DNA of 64,000 nt from FEN-1191 sp964528845 (GTDB lineage: Bacteria > Pseudomonadota > Gammaproteobacteria > Steroidobacterales > Steroidobacteraceae), in contig CAZGVE010000015.1 of the NCBI GenBank assembly GCA_964528845.1, positions 1 to 64,000 on the forward strand. Reading direction: 5' to 3'. The notes under the pieces are model-generated. The model was given only the letters and a program-made list of their open reading frames with translations, was not told the DNA's origin and did no database searches. The position numbers were made by a program, and so were the translations under genes. Positions 9,062 to 16,526 of the stretch are shown in pieces (the first letter of the stretch is position 1; each line of letters opens with the position of its first letter).

Positions 9062-9736
9062 GTGAAGCTGCTGGTGGTCGATGATGATGCCGACATGCTG
9101 GCGGTCGTAGGCTTCGCTTTGCGCCAGGCCGGTTTTCCCATCGTCAGCGCGAACAGCTATGGCACTGCGCTGAAGACGTTTCGTTCCGAGCAGCCGGACC
9201 TGGCGATCCTCGACATCAACCTGCCAGGCGGCTCCGGCTTCGAGCTGTGCGGGCTGCTGCGCAAGGAGAGCGCCGCGCCGATCATGATGTTGACCGCGCG
9301 CGGTGAGGAGTCCGACCTGGTTCGCGCCCTCGAGCTGGGCGCCGACGACTACCTGACCAAGCCGTTCAGCCCGCGCACGCTGGTCGCGCGCGTGAAGGCC
9401 CTGCTGCGCCGCGCCGGACACGAGGGCGGAAGTCCGACGCGTGTCGGCGAGCTCGCGCTCGACCCCGAGCTGCTGAGCCTGCGCATCGGCGAGCGTGAGA
9501 TGCGCGTCACGCCGCTCGAATCCCGGCTGCTGCAGCTGCTGCTGGCAAATGCCGGCAGCGTCGTACACACCGACCGGCTGCTGGTGCATATCTGGGGACA
9601 CCGTGGAGGCGGCGACCGCCAGCTGCTCAAGCAGCTCGTGCACCGGCTCCGGCAGAAGATTGGCGATGACCCGGAGCATCCCCGCTGGCTCGAAACGGTG
9701 CCGAGCGTGGGTTACATGCTGCGGCTGAAGCCCTGA
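9062..9736 (+). CDS. OmpR/PhoB-family response regulator
   Basis: 224-residue DNA-binding response regulator. The receiver domain begins KLLVVDDDAD (acidic pocket), with phospho-acceptor Asp51 in ILDINLPGG and the conserved Lys100 in YLTKPFSP. A winged-helix domain with the typical LLVHIWG and LVHRLRQKIGDD segments follows from about residue 125, ending VGYMLRLKP. The GTG at 9062 is chosen because it places the first beta strand at the N-terminus; the longer reading overlaps the kinase gene. Cognate partner of the preceding kinase. Target genes are unknown; the sulfate transporter is the obvious candidate. Confidence 0.93.
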   Translation: MKLLVVDDDADMLAVVGFALRQAGFPIVSANSYGTALKTFRSEQPDLAILDINLPGGSGFELCGLLRKESAAPIMMLTARGEESDLVRALELGADDYLTKPFSPRTLVARVKALLRRAGHEGGSPTRVGELALDPELLSLRIGEREMRVTPLESRLLQLLLANAGSVVHTDRLLVHIWGHRGGGDRQLLKQLVHRLRQKIGDDPEHPRWLETVPSVGYMLRLKP

Positions 9737-10061
9737 ACCTGCCGGCAACCCCTCCGAGCCTTGCATTCGTCCGCGCCCCGATTCATCGTGGCCCGACTAG
9801 GGAGGGAGAGATAGCCAGGGACGGCTTCCCCCGCCCTGCTGCTTGCGTGAATCGCAAGTCGGTGTCGGTGCCGTCCTACGTCAAATCTCAAGCCACTGAT
9901 ATTTATGGATTCTTCTTCCAACCGTCGACCGCAGTAAATGCAGTCGCTCCTTGCGACCGCTGAGTGCTCCTTCGTACCTTTGGAACCGCGCAGTGGGAAG
10001 CGGGAAAGAAGCGGCTCTCCCTCCCTGTCGAGCCGTGGCGCTGCCCTGAGCTGCGATATCT
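9737..10061 (+). other. Non-coding stretch leading to a strong terminator; possible 3' UTR or small RNA
   Basis: No convincing gene is visible in these 325 bases. They end in a strong terminator on the + strand. By eye the stretch holds several short stem-forming segments (for example GTCGC-TCCTT-GCGAC) and about seven GGA trinucleotides, including one in the terminator loop. This could be an unusually long 3' UTR of the kinase-regulator transcript or a separate small RNA. No promoter could be placed with confidence. Confidence 0.3.
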
Positions 10062-10099
10062 GGCGCATCGGTGCTTGGAAGCCGATGCGCCTTTTTTTT
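10062..10099 (+). terminator. Strong intrinsic terminator
   Basis: A perfect 10-base stem (GGCGCATCGG with CCGATGCGCC, 10-base loop) is followed by eight T residues on the + strand. It is the clearest rho-independent terminator in the window. It lies 325 bases after the response-regulator stop, and the gene to its right is on the other strand. Confidence 0.9.
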
Positions 10100-10127
10100 C
10101 GACGAGCCGCTCCGCTGCAACCGGCTG

Positions 10128-10790
10128 TCAGGCGCCGGCTGGTCCTTGGCGCCGGAGTACGACGTGGGTGGCTTTCTCCGAGGCAACGAATTGAATGCAT
10201 TCGTAGCCCAGCGCGCGCATGTCCAGCCCCTCGAACAGTCGCTCTCCCCCGCCCAGCAGCACCGGCGAGATGGCGATGTGCAGCTCATCGATGAGATTCA
10301 TACGAAGATATTGCTGAATCGTGTTGGCGCCGCCGCCAATGCGCACGTCCATCCCTTTGGCTGCATCGCGCGCCCGGTCAAGCGCCTCGTGAATACCGCC
10401 CGTGACGAAGTGGAAGGTCGTCCCGCCTTCCATCTGGAGGGGCGGACGCGCGTGATGAGTCAGGATGAAAGTGGGAACGTGATAGGGTGGGTTGTCACCC
10501 CACCAGCCTTTCCAGTTCATGTCGGGCCAGGCACCGCGAACCGGTCCGAACATGTTTCGGCCGAGAATCCAGGCGCCAACATTCCTGAAGCCCCGCGCAG
10601 CGAAGTCGTCATCGATCCCCGTGGTGCCGGCATCGGAGCCAAACAGGGTCCGTTGAAACGTGCGCGTCGGGAACAGCCACTGGTGCAGACCTGTCCCGCC
10701 CACGCCGAGCGGATTTTTGAGGTCCTGATCCGGACCAGCGCCGTAGCCGTCCAGCGAGATCGTGAAACATTCAACTCGGACGCGTGTCAT
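10128..10790 (-). CDS. RibD C-terminal/dihydrofolate-reductase-like protein
   Basis: 220-residue protein of the RibD_C/DHFR-like superfamily (YwjB/YyaP type), probably an NAD(P)H-dependent reductase of unknown substrate. It starts MTRVRVECFTISLDGYGAG, typical of the family, and has the NVGAWILGRNMFGPV segment, GGTTFHFVTGG and the conserved MDVRIGGGANTIQQYL near the C-terminus. The ATG at 10790 has a strong AGGAAGG ribosome-binding site. It lies alone in an accessory strip between the orphan terminator and the brnTA remnant, so acquisition by transfer is plausible but not shown. Confidence 0.85.
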   Translation of the reverse strand: MTRVRVECFTISLDGYGAGPDQDLKNPLGVGGTGLHQWLFPTRTFQRTLFGSDAGTTGIDDDFAARGFRNVGAWILGRNMFGPVRGAWPDMNWKGWWGDNPPYHVPTFILTHHARPPLQMEGGTTFHFVTGGIHEALDRARDAAKGMDVRIGGGANTIQQYLRMNLIDELHIAISPVLLGGGERLFEGLDMRALGYECIQFVASEKATHVVLRRQGPAGA

Positions 10791-10967
10791 GTTCGTGCCT
10801 TCCTGTCGATTGACGTCTGACGTCGTTCGTCGCCACCCCTTGCGGCACCGCTTAACACCCGCGCTGAGCCGCCGGCCGCAGGTGCCCACCTAGCGAGGCG
10901 CGCGTAAACTTGCTTGCCGCGCGCCGCGCACGCGCCTCCCTTTGATAGCTTCCGCTCGAACGCATAG

Positions 10968-11222
10968 TCAGCCGGCTTTGCGCAGCTCTTCACGAAGCAC
11001 ACGGCGAAGTGTCCGCTCCAGCGGCTCGGCCTCGCGCTTGATGTGATCGACCAGGGTCGCGTTGATCAGCGTTTGGTAATTGCCACCGCCGGCGGCGTCA
11101 ACCTGTGCCTTAAACCAATCGAGCACCTCTTCGTCAAGACGAATGGTGATCCTGACTTTGCCCTTCGGAACTGGCACGGCCGGGCCGCGCTTAGCCGTCG
11201 AAAAGTCGTAATCTTTCCTCAT
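10968..11222 (-). CDS. brnA: BrnA-family antitoxin
   Basis: 84-residue antitoxin of a type II toxin-antitoxin pair. It starts MRKDYDFSTAKRG and contains the ribbon-helix-helix-like core KVRITIRLDEEVLDWFKAQVD, with an ATGGGNYQ-like turn (AAGGGNYQTLINATL) and a basic C-terminal tail. BrnA proteins bind their own promoter and neutralise BrnT. An in-frame upstream extension was rejected because the ATG at 11222 overlaps the ancestral brnT stop in the usual coupled arrangement. It appears intact although its toxin partner is broken. Confidence 0.88.
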   Translation of the reverse strand: MRKDYDFSTAKRGPAVPVPKGKVRITIRLDEEVLDWFKAQVDAAGGGNYQTLINATLVDHIKREAEPLERTLRRVLREELRKAG

Positions 11223-11418
11223 GTGTTTACCTCGTATGCCCGTCGCTCGGCGCGGCTGGATCGGCACCAAGGAATATCATCCGTGCCTCACCGAACGTGT
11301 CCGGGTCGGGCATCGAAAACCCCAACGGATCCTCAAGCGAAAGCGCAGCGTCCGCAAACCGAACACGGTGCTTCTTAAAATTCGTGGCCGCCTTGGCCGG
11401 ATCCCACTCGTAGTCCAC
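11219..11418 (-). pseudogene. brnT: brnT toxin gene with internal deletion and frameshift
   Basis: The N-terminal half is typical BrnT: VDYEWDPAKAATNFKKH, then the DPLGFSMPDPDTFGEAR segment and MIFLG. The frame then runs into PAAPSDGHTR and stops. In another frame the same DNA reads SSRAERRAYEVNT and stops at 11219, overlapping the brnA ATG. ERRAYE is the expected BrnT C-terminus, so the gene seems to have lost roughly 25 codons (the central beta strands) with a frame change. GTG at 11418 is preferred; GTG at 11436 is possible. The RNase should be inactive. Confidence 0.8.
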
Positions 11419-11431
11419 GGCCGGTAGTGTA

Positions 11432-11445
11432 TGCACAGATGTGCA
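11432..11445. promoter_or_regulatory. Inverted repeat upstream of brnT, possible BrnA operator
   Basis: TGCACA-GA-TGTGCA, a perfect 6-base inverted repeat just upstream of the GTG at 11418. BrnTA operons are autorepressed by BrnA, and this position fits such an operator. The assignment is inference. Confidence 0.35.
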
Positions 11446-11469
11446 CTAAAGTCAAATCACCCCACCAAC

Positions 11470-11688
11470 AACAAGACCACGACGCAGATCTACACGCACG
11501 CCATGGAAGGCGGGGGCAGCGAACTTGCGAATCTACGTAAAGATTTTCTGGCATCGAGCTGGCCCATCGCATTGATAGACGGCAGTTCTCATTTGGCGTC
11601 GGCCGACTCCCAGAACCAACAACTGCAATCAGATGATTTTGGTCCAAGTAAGGTCCGGACACTACTGATTGTGGAAAAGCAGGCGTAG
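11470..11688 (+). pseudogene. Tyrosine recombinase/integrase C-terminal fragment
   Basis: A short open frame contains TTTQIYTHAMEGGGS, which matches the end of tyrosine recombinases where the catalytic tyrosine sits in the T-T-x-x-Y-x-H context. The remainder (ELANLRKDFLASSW and on) is unremarkable and may be read-through sequence. The upstream catalytic R-K-H-R part is absent: immediately before lies the brnT promoter region. It is therefore a remnant and not a functional integrase. Together with 11437-11863 it fills the only other gene-poor stretch over 300 bases in the accessory strip; the rest of that stretch shows only a 7-base stem near 11700. Confidence 0.6.
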
Positions 11689-11863
11689 ATTGCCTCCCGC
11701 ATCCTTCTATCGGTATGCGGGTGTGGGGGATAAGAAGAGTCGATAAGCCTACGAACGGCACTCCGTCCGAGATGCCGGCGTTGAAGTGTCTGTCATTTCT
11801 GCACCTTCATGCACTTTCAGGATGCCTACATGACGCACAACCAATTCAAGGAAGGGGACCGAA

Positions 11864-13234
11864 ATGACCGTGGAAAGTAAGATCATTCGCGAATTGAAAG
11901 GCAAGCTGTCGCGCCGCGACATGCTGCTGGGTGCTGCCGCCACCGCATTCATCGCCAAATCCGCATGGAACCCAGCCGTGGCCAACGAAGACTCCGAACG
12001 CGGCAGGCGGGGGTCATCAGGCTTTGTGTACGTAGCCTGTCCCTTCGGCGCCTTCGATGGCCTGAATGGGATCGTCACCTATAGCTGGGATGCGGCAACC
12101 GGCGCGCTGGATTTCGTCGCGTTCACGCCCGCTGAGGGCACGACTTTCATCGAAATCAACCACGCCTTGAAGGTGCTGTACTCCTCGAACGAGGAGGGGC
12201 CTGGCAGTGGCGGCGTCTACTCCTTCAAGATGAATCCTGATGGCACGCTGACCCTGCTCAATTTCCTTTTGGCACCCCCGACCAATACAGCAGATCCGCT
12301 CGACCCCCCCTCCGGCACCCTCGGAGGGCCGGCTTACGTCGCCCTCGACGCAAGCAAGAAATACCTGCTGACTGCATCCTGGCAAGGCTTCTACACCTCA
12401 TGCATTAGCCTCAACCCGAATGGCTCACTCAAAGCGATCACGGACGTGATCTATTACAAGGGGAGTCTGGGACCGACCGCGACCCAGCAGCTGGGCGCCC
12501 ACGCGCACATGATCAGGCCTGATCCAACCGGCAGGTATTACTTCGTGGCGAATCTCGGGCAGGATCGCACGTATATCTACACTCTGGGCAATGGACTATT
12601 CGGTTCGGCGAACACAGGACAGTTCTCTGCCGGTCCTCAGCCGTTTGTCCAGACGGATGCCGGCTACGGGCCGCGGCATTTCGCTTTCCACCCGAATGGC
12701 CGCTACATGTATTCGCTCAACGAGGTGTCCTCGACCATGGACGTATACCTCTGGTCGGCGGAGCACGGCAGGTTGACACGGGTGAACTCGTTCTCGACGC
12801 TGCCGGAGGGCTATGTGAATGCCCAGGCTCAGGGACAATTCACGGGAGCCCCGGAACTCCAGGGAAGCACGAATGCGATCAACACGGCTTCAGAAATCGC
12901 GGTCTCGCAGGACGGCAACTATGTGTATGCCGCGAACCGCACCTTCGACAGCATCGCCACGTTCTCGGTCAAGAAATACGGCCACGATCTTGACGGCGTG
13001 AAGCCGGAGTGGACCTGGACACGCGGTAAGACGTGTCGCCAGTTCACGCTGTCCCCCGACGGCTGCTACATGTACGTGGGCAACTCGGACGGCTATAGCA
13101 TTGCCGTGTTCAGGGTCGACATCGATTCTGGAGAATTGAAGTATCTGCCGAACCTGACTGTCGGAGTACAGTCTCCGGCCTGCATCACCTTCGCGTCATG
13201 CGCGATCGCGAGCTGCAGCGCTGTCGGGTCTTAA
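11864..13234 (+). CDS. Exported lactonase-family beta-propeller protein
   Basis: 456-residue protein of the 6-phosphogluconolactonase (Pgl/YbhE) seven-bladed propeller family. The N-terminus has a twin-arginine-type signal (KLSRRDMLLGAAATAFIA), so export is likely. Blade-type repeats are visible as SPDGCYMYVGNSDGYSI, FHPNGRYMYSLNE and SQDGNYVYAANRTFDS, with GPRHFAF typical of the family. The ATG at 11864 has an AAGGAAGGGG site eight or so bases upstream. Substrate unknown; a cytoplasmic phosphogluconolactonase role is unlikely given the signal. A second lactonase-family gene lies at 47.2 kb. Confidence 0.85.
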   Translation: MTVESKIIRELKGKLSRRDMLLGAAATAFIAKSAWNPAVANEDSERGRRGSSGFVYVACPFGAFDGLNGIVTYSWDAATGALDFVAFTPAEGTTFIEINHALKVLYSSNEEGPGSGGVYSFKMNPDGTLTLLNFLLAPPTNTADPLDPPSGTLGGPAYVALDASKKYLLTASWQGFYTSCISLNPNGSLKAITDVIYYKGSLGPTATQQLGAHAHMIRPDPTGRYYFVANLGQDRTYIYTLGNGLFGSANTGQFSAGPQPFVQTDAGYGPRHFAFHPNGRYMYSLNEVSSTMDVYLWSAEHGRLTRVNSFSTLPEGYVNAQAQGQFTGAPELQGSTNAINTASEIAVSQDGNYVYAANRTFDSIATFSVKKYGHDLDGVKPEWTWTRGKTCRQFTLSPDGCYMYVGNSDGYSIAVFRVDIDSGELKYLPNLTVGVQSPACITFASCAIASCSAVGS

Positions 13235-13252
13235 GCTTCGCTAAGTAAGGAA

Positions 13253-13304
13253 CCTCAGCGCGCTGACCGATGTGCAGGATGCACTTCGGTCAGTTGCGCT
13301 GAGG
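13253..13304 (-). terminator. Long hairpin terminator between lactonase and tRNA-Lys
   Basis: CCTCAGCGC and CTGACCGA on the left arm pair with TCGGTCAG and GCGCTGAGG on the right arm, separated by a 15-base loop. It begins six bases after the tRNA CCA end, and on the minus strand it is followed by a T-rich tract (TTCCTTACTT). It probably terminates tRNA-Lys and may also act on the lactonase transcript. Confidence 0.7.
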
Positions 13305-13310
13305 GCTGCT

Positions 13311-13386
13311 TGGTGGGTCGGGTGGGGCTCGAACCCACGACCAACGCCTTAAAAGGGCGCTGCTCTACCGACTGAGCTACCGACCC
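13311..13386 (-). tRNA. tRNA-Lys (anticodon TTT)
   Basis: A 76-base tRNA including an encoded CCA. The acceptor stem GGGTCGG pairs with CCGACCC. The D-arm contains AGCTCAGTCGGTAGAGC, the anticodon loop CTTTTAA carries TTT, and the T-arm loop contains GGTTCGAGCC. The position downstream of tol-pal-cpoB-queE-queC is conserved in gammaproteobacteria, and this tRNA is a known integration site for islands in Pseudomonas. Confidence 0.97.
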
Positions 13387-13439
13387 TCAGGGCCGCGAGG
13401 GCTGCGCATGATACCGAAAAAGCCCGGGCGCCGGCAGCG

Positions 13440-14348
13440 CTAGGGATCCGGCTTCGCCGCGGCAGTCGGGAGCGCGCGCGTGGTCGTGAAGAGTTTCGCT
13501 TCCTCCCGCAACCAGTCGATGAACACCCGGACATTGCGCAGCTCGCGGGCGCGGGCCGGGCAGACCAGCCAATAGCCGCGCTGGTAGTGCACCGGACGGC
13601 CAGCCGCCACGAGCGTGCCGCAATGGATCTCGTCGGCGACGAGACTCCAGCGTGCCAGTGCAAGTCCTGCTCCCTGCATGGCCATGCGGACCACCGCGTC
13701 GGAATTCTCGAACAGCGCGCCGCGAAAGCTCTCGGTGTACTGATCGGCGCGGCCATCAAACAGCCAGGCGGTCCATGGCTCGCTGAGGCTGTGCGTGAGC
13801 GGATAGCGCTGCAGGTCGGCGGCCACGCGCACCGGTCCGAATTGCTCGTACAGCGCCGGAGCGCACACCGGCAGCAGCCACTCCTCGAGCAGTGCCTCGG
13901 ACCACAGGTTCGGCCAGCCGCCGCCCCCGAAGCGGATCGCCAGATGAAAATCCTGCTGCACGAAGTCCACCACCGCGTCCGAGGTATGCAGGTGCAGGTC
14001 GATCTCCGGGTACGCGGCGCGAAAACGCGCGATGCGTGGCAGCAGCCACAGCTGCAGGAACGAAGTCAGGGTCGTGACGCGCAGCGGCCCTGCAAGCCGG
14101 TCGAGCCGCACGTCATCGACCGCACGTTCGAGCTGTGCGAGCGCCTCCTGCACGCGCGGCAACAGTCCCGCGCCCTCGCCCGTCAGATGCACCTGTCGCC
14201 CGTTGCGCCGGAACAGCGGCCGCCCCAGATACTCCTCGAGCGCGCGGATCTGAAGGCTGGCGGCGCTGGTGCTGACACCGAGTGCGTCGGCGGCACGGCT
14301 GAAATTCAGGTGGCGCGCGACCGCCACGAACACGCGCAGGCTGCCCAA
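13440..14348 (-). CDS. LysR-family transcriptional regulator (GcvA-like)
   Basis: 302-residue LysR regulator. The N-terminal winged helix reads SLRVFVAVARHLNFSRAADALG, then VSTSAASLQIRALEEYLG and PLFRRNGR. The effector domain follows from about residue 90 (GPLRVTTLTSF). The TTG at 14348 starts just before the helix. GcvA-type proteins usually have RRLPPL ahead of it, and an in-frame RRLPLG does lie immediately upstream without an obvious start codon, so the true start is uncertain. Its position between tRNA-Lys and queC departs from the compact order seen in relatives. Target unknown; the adjacent UrcA gene is co-directional. Confidence 0.88.
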   Translation of the reverse strand: MGSLRVFVAVARHLNFSRAADALGVSTSAASLQIRALEEYLGRPLFRRNGRQVHLTGEGAGLLPRVQEALAQLERAVDDVRLDRLAGPLRVTTLTSFLQLWLLPRIARFRAAYPEIDLHLHTSDAVVDFVQQDFHLAIRFGGGGWPNLWSEALLEEWLLPVCAPALYEQFGPVRVAADLQRYPLTHSLSEPWTAWLFDGRADQYTESFRGALFENSDAVVRMAMQGAGLALARWSLVADEIHCGTLVAAGRPVHYQRGYWLVCPARARELRNVRVFIDWLREEAKLFTTTRALPTAAAKPDP

Positions 14349-14468
14349 TGGCAGCCGGCGCGGTGCCCGTTCCGCCGCGGATTTCGCGCGGGCCGCTGTG
14401 CGGCGGGCTGCCGCTCTCCTGACTTGCGCGATGCGTTTGCTCTCCGGGCTAGCCTGACGCCGGGGGCG

Positions 14469-14846
14469 CTAACGCCGCGCCACCGCCGTGTCCTGGAACG
14501 ACTGCGAGGTGTGCGCACGATAGTAGGCCGTGAGGGTCGGCCGATCCAGCGTGGCTACCGCCTGGGAGATCGCCCGGGCCACGCACGCTCGCCACTCGGG
14601 CTGAACCATGCGCGAACCAGTCAGTCGTGGCTCGCCGCAGACGCGCTCGGCCGCCACCCGGATGCGCCGGTACAATGTCGCGGCCCCCGCCGGCTGGCCG
14701 AGATCCAATTCGCCGAAATGCACCGTGATCTGCGCCGGATCCGGATGCCACGGATCCGCGGCCGCCGAGGCGAGCGCGGTGCCTTGCCATGATGCCGCCA
14801 TCACCAGCATCGCCACCCTGAGTGCGACAACCACACCGTCTGTCAT
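14469..14846 (-). CDS. UrcA-family exported protein
   Basis: 125-residue small secreted protein. The signal peptide MTDGVVVALRVAMLVMAASWQ ends near ALASAAA. The UrcA core has the expected pattern: ITVHFGELDLGQPAGAATLYRRIR, a cysteine in AERVCGEP, a second cysteine in RACVARAISQAV, then LTAYYRAH. The two cysteines probably form a disulfide. The ATG at 14846 follows AGGAG. UrcA proteins are frequent in sphingomonads and some gammaproteobacteria, and their function is not established. Confidence 0.85.
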   Translation of the reverse strand: MTDGVVVALRVAMLVMAASWQGTALASAAADPWHPDPAQITVHFGELDLGQPAGAATLYRRIRVAAERVCGEPRLTGSRMVQPEWRACVARAISQAVATLDRPTLTAYYRAHTSQSFQDTAVARR

Positions 14847-14975
14847 GAGATTCTCCTGTCCGTAGGGAACGTTCCGAAGCACCTGGGTGCTGCGGGACAG
14901 GATGCGCGGCCGCATCGCGGCGCGGATGCAATGTACTCAAGGCGTGTTGAGCATTTCTCAACGCGATCGCCGGCC

Positions 14976-15665
14976 TCAGACGTAACGGGTGGGATCGGCG
15001 ATTCCGGCCGCGCCGAAGCCCTCGCGTCGCAGGCGGCAGGAGTCGCAGCGTCCACAGGCGCGCCCGTGGATATCGGCCTGGTAGCAGGACACGGTCATCG
15101 CGTAGTCGACTCCCCAGCCGACCCCGCTGCGGATGATCTGTGCCTTGCTCATTGCGATCAGCGGTGCGTGCACACGGTAGCGCGCGCCCTCGACACCGGC
15201 CTTGGTCGCGAGCGGAGCAAGCGCCTCGAACCCACGGATGAACTCGGGACGGCAATCCGGGTAGCCCGAGTAATCGACGGCATTGACGCCGATCACGAGG
15301 TCCGTGGACCCGAGCACCTCCGCCCAGCCGAGCGCGAGTGCGAGCAGCAGGGTATTGCGCGCCGGCACGTAGCTGACCGGAATGCCAGGCATGACCTGCT
15401 CGGGCAGCGGAATGCTCCAGTCGGTGAGGGCCGAGCCGCCGATGCCCGCGAGGTCGACGTGCATGACGCGATGCTCACGCGCCCCGAGCGCCCCGGCGAC
15501 GCGCGCGGCCGCCTCGAGCTCCGCGCTGTGGCGCTGGCCGTAGCCCACCGAGAGCGCGAAGCATTCGAAGCCTTCCCGCCGGCCCCAGGCGAGCGCGGTC
15601 GAGGAATCCAGACCGCCGGAGAGCAGCACCACGGCGCGGCGGGGGCTGTCAGCGGCCTGGCTCAT
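14976..15665 (-). CDS. queC: 7-cyano-7-deazaguanine synthase
   Basis: Converts 7-carboxy-7-deazaguanine to preQ0 with ATP and ammonia, in queuosine tRNA modification. 229 residues. PP-loop SGGLDSSTAL at about residues 15-25. The C-terminal zinc cysteines appear as SCYQADIHGRACGRCDSC. Start MSQAADS at 15665, overlapping the queE end by 17 bases, which implies translational coupling. Confidence 0.96.
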   Translation of the reverse strand: MSQAADSPRRAVVLLSGGLDSSTALAWGRREGFECFALSVGYGQRHSAELEAAARVAGALGAREHRVMHVDLAGIGGSALTDWSIPLPEQVMPGIPVSYVPARNTLLLALALGWAEVLGSTDLVIGVNAVDYSGYPDCRPEFIRGFEALAPLATKAGVEGARYRVHAPLIAMSKAQIIRSGVGWGVDYAMTVSCYQADIHGRACGRCDSCRLRREGFGAAGIADPTRYV

Positions 15666-16293
15666 TGCCCCAGAGATACTTGTGCAGCTGAATCTGCAGG
15701 CGTACCGGCAGCCGATCGGCCAGGATCCAGTCGGCGAGCGCGCGCGCCGGCAGCTGCTCGTGACTCGGAGAGAACAGCACACCGCAGCGTGCGGCCAGAT
15801 CCAGCTCCGCGACGCGCCCGCGGCTCCACTCGTAGTCCGCGCGGTCGCAGATCACGAACTTGATCTGCTCCTCGGGGCGCAGCAACGCGAGCTGCTGGTA
15901 GCGATTGCGCCGCTCCTCGCCCGAGCCCGGTGTCTTCACGTCCACTATGCGAATGACGCGCGGATCGACCGCCTCGATGCCGATCGCCCCGCTGGTCTCG
16001 AGTGAGACGCGATAGCCGGCGTCGGCCAGCGCGCTGAGCAATCCCCGGCACTCCGCCTGCGCGAGCGGCTCACCACCGGTTACGCACACGAAACGCGCCT
16101 GCAGCGCACGCACCCGCTCGAGTATGGCGTCCAGTTCCCACCATTGCCCGCCCTCGAACGCATAGGCAGTGTCGCAGTACTGACAGCGCAGCGGACATCC
16201 GGTCAGGCGCACGAAGGTTGTCGGGATTCCGACCGTGTCGGCTTCGCCCTGCAGCGAGTGGAAGATCTCGGTCAGCTTCAGGCGCGCGCCCAA
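15649..16293 (-). CDS. queE: 7-carboxy-7-deazaguanine synthase (radical SAM)
   Basis: Radical SAM enzyme that makes 7-carboxy-7-deazaguanine in queuosine biosynthesis. The cluster motif is CPLRCQYC (C-x3-C-x2-C), followed by DTAYAFEGG, and the SAM-binding VTGGEPLAQ. TTG at 16293 gives 214 residues beginning GARLKLTEIFHSLQGE, close to the family norm. A longer reading from an ATG at 16344 enters the duplicated cpoB 3' end beside the N run and is rejected. Upstream of queC in the same operon. Confidence 0.92.
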   Translation of the reverse strand: MGARLKLTEIFHSLQGEADTVGIPTTFVRLTGCPLRCQYCDTAYAFEGGQWWELDAILERVRALQARFVCVTGGEPLAQAECRGLLSALADAGYRVSLETSGAIGIEAVDPRVIRIVDVKTPGSGEERRNRYQQLALLRPEEQIKFVICDRADYEWSRGRVAELDLAARCGVLFSPSHEQLPARALADWILADRLPVRLQIQLHKYLWGNEPGR

Positions 16294-16316
16294 GGCTCCG
16301 TCCTGCTCAAGGCGCC

Positions 16317-16526
16317 GCTCAAGGCGCCGCCTGCGCCGGGGCATCCGCCGGCATCTTCTGCAGGCGCTCCGNNNNNNNNNNNNNNNNNNNNNNNNNNNNN
16401 NNNNNNNNNNNNNNNNNNNNNNNNNNNNNNNNNNNNNNNNNNNNNNNNNNNNNNNNNNNNNNNNNNNNNNNGCTCAAGGCGCCGCCTGCGCCGGGGCATC
16501 CGCCGGCATCTTCTGCAGGCGCTCCG
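16317..16526. repeat. 100-N gap flanked by identical 55-base copies (probable assembly duplication)
   Basis: The 55 bases at 16317-16371 recur exactly at 16472-16526, on either side of 100 N. Both copies encode the cpoB 3' end and stop. The simplest reading is two contig ends that overlap but were not merged, so the real chromosome probably lacks both the gap and one copy. If so, queE starts about 25 bases after the cpoB stop. Confidence 0.85.

Noticed and set aside
10787..11002. 71-codon minus-strand frame between brnA and the reductase, and a GCTTAAC/GTTAAGC core resembling an integron attC half-site at 10850
   Set aside because: The frame overlaps brnA, has no ribosome-binding site and looks non-coding. 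A lone 7-base core without its partner is expected by chance and does not show a cassette array.
11436..11470. Possible remnant of the tRNA-Lys 3' end as an att direct repeat near the integrase fragment
   Set aside because: Only about eight bases matched, in the opposite orientation; no repeat of useful length was found in 9.7-13.3 kb.
11375..11761. 129-codon minus-strand frame across the brnT promoter and integrase fragment
   Set aside because: Cysteine- and tryptophan-rich composition without domain features; overlaps the more convincing integrase tail on the other strand.
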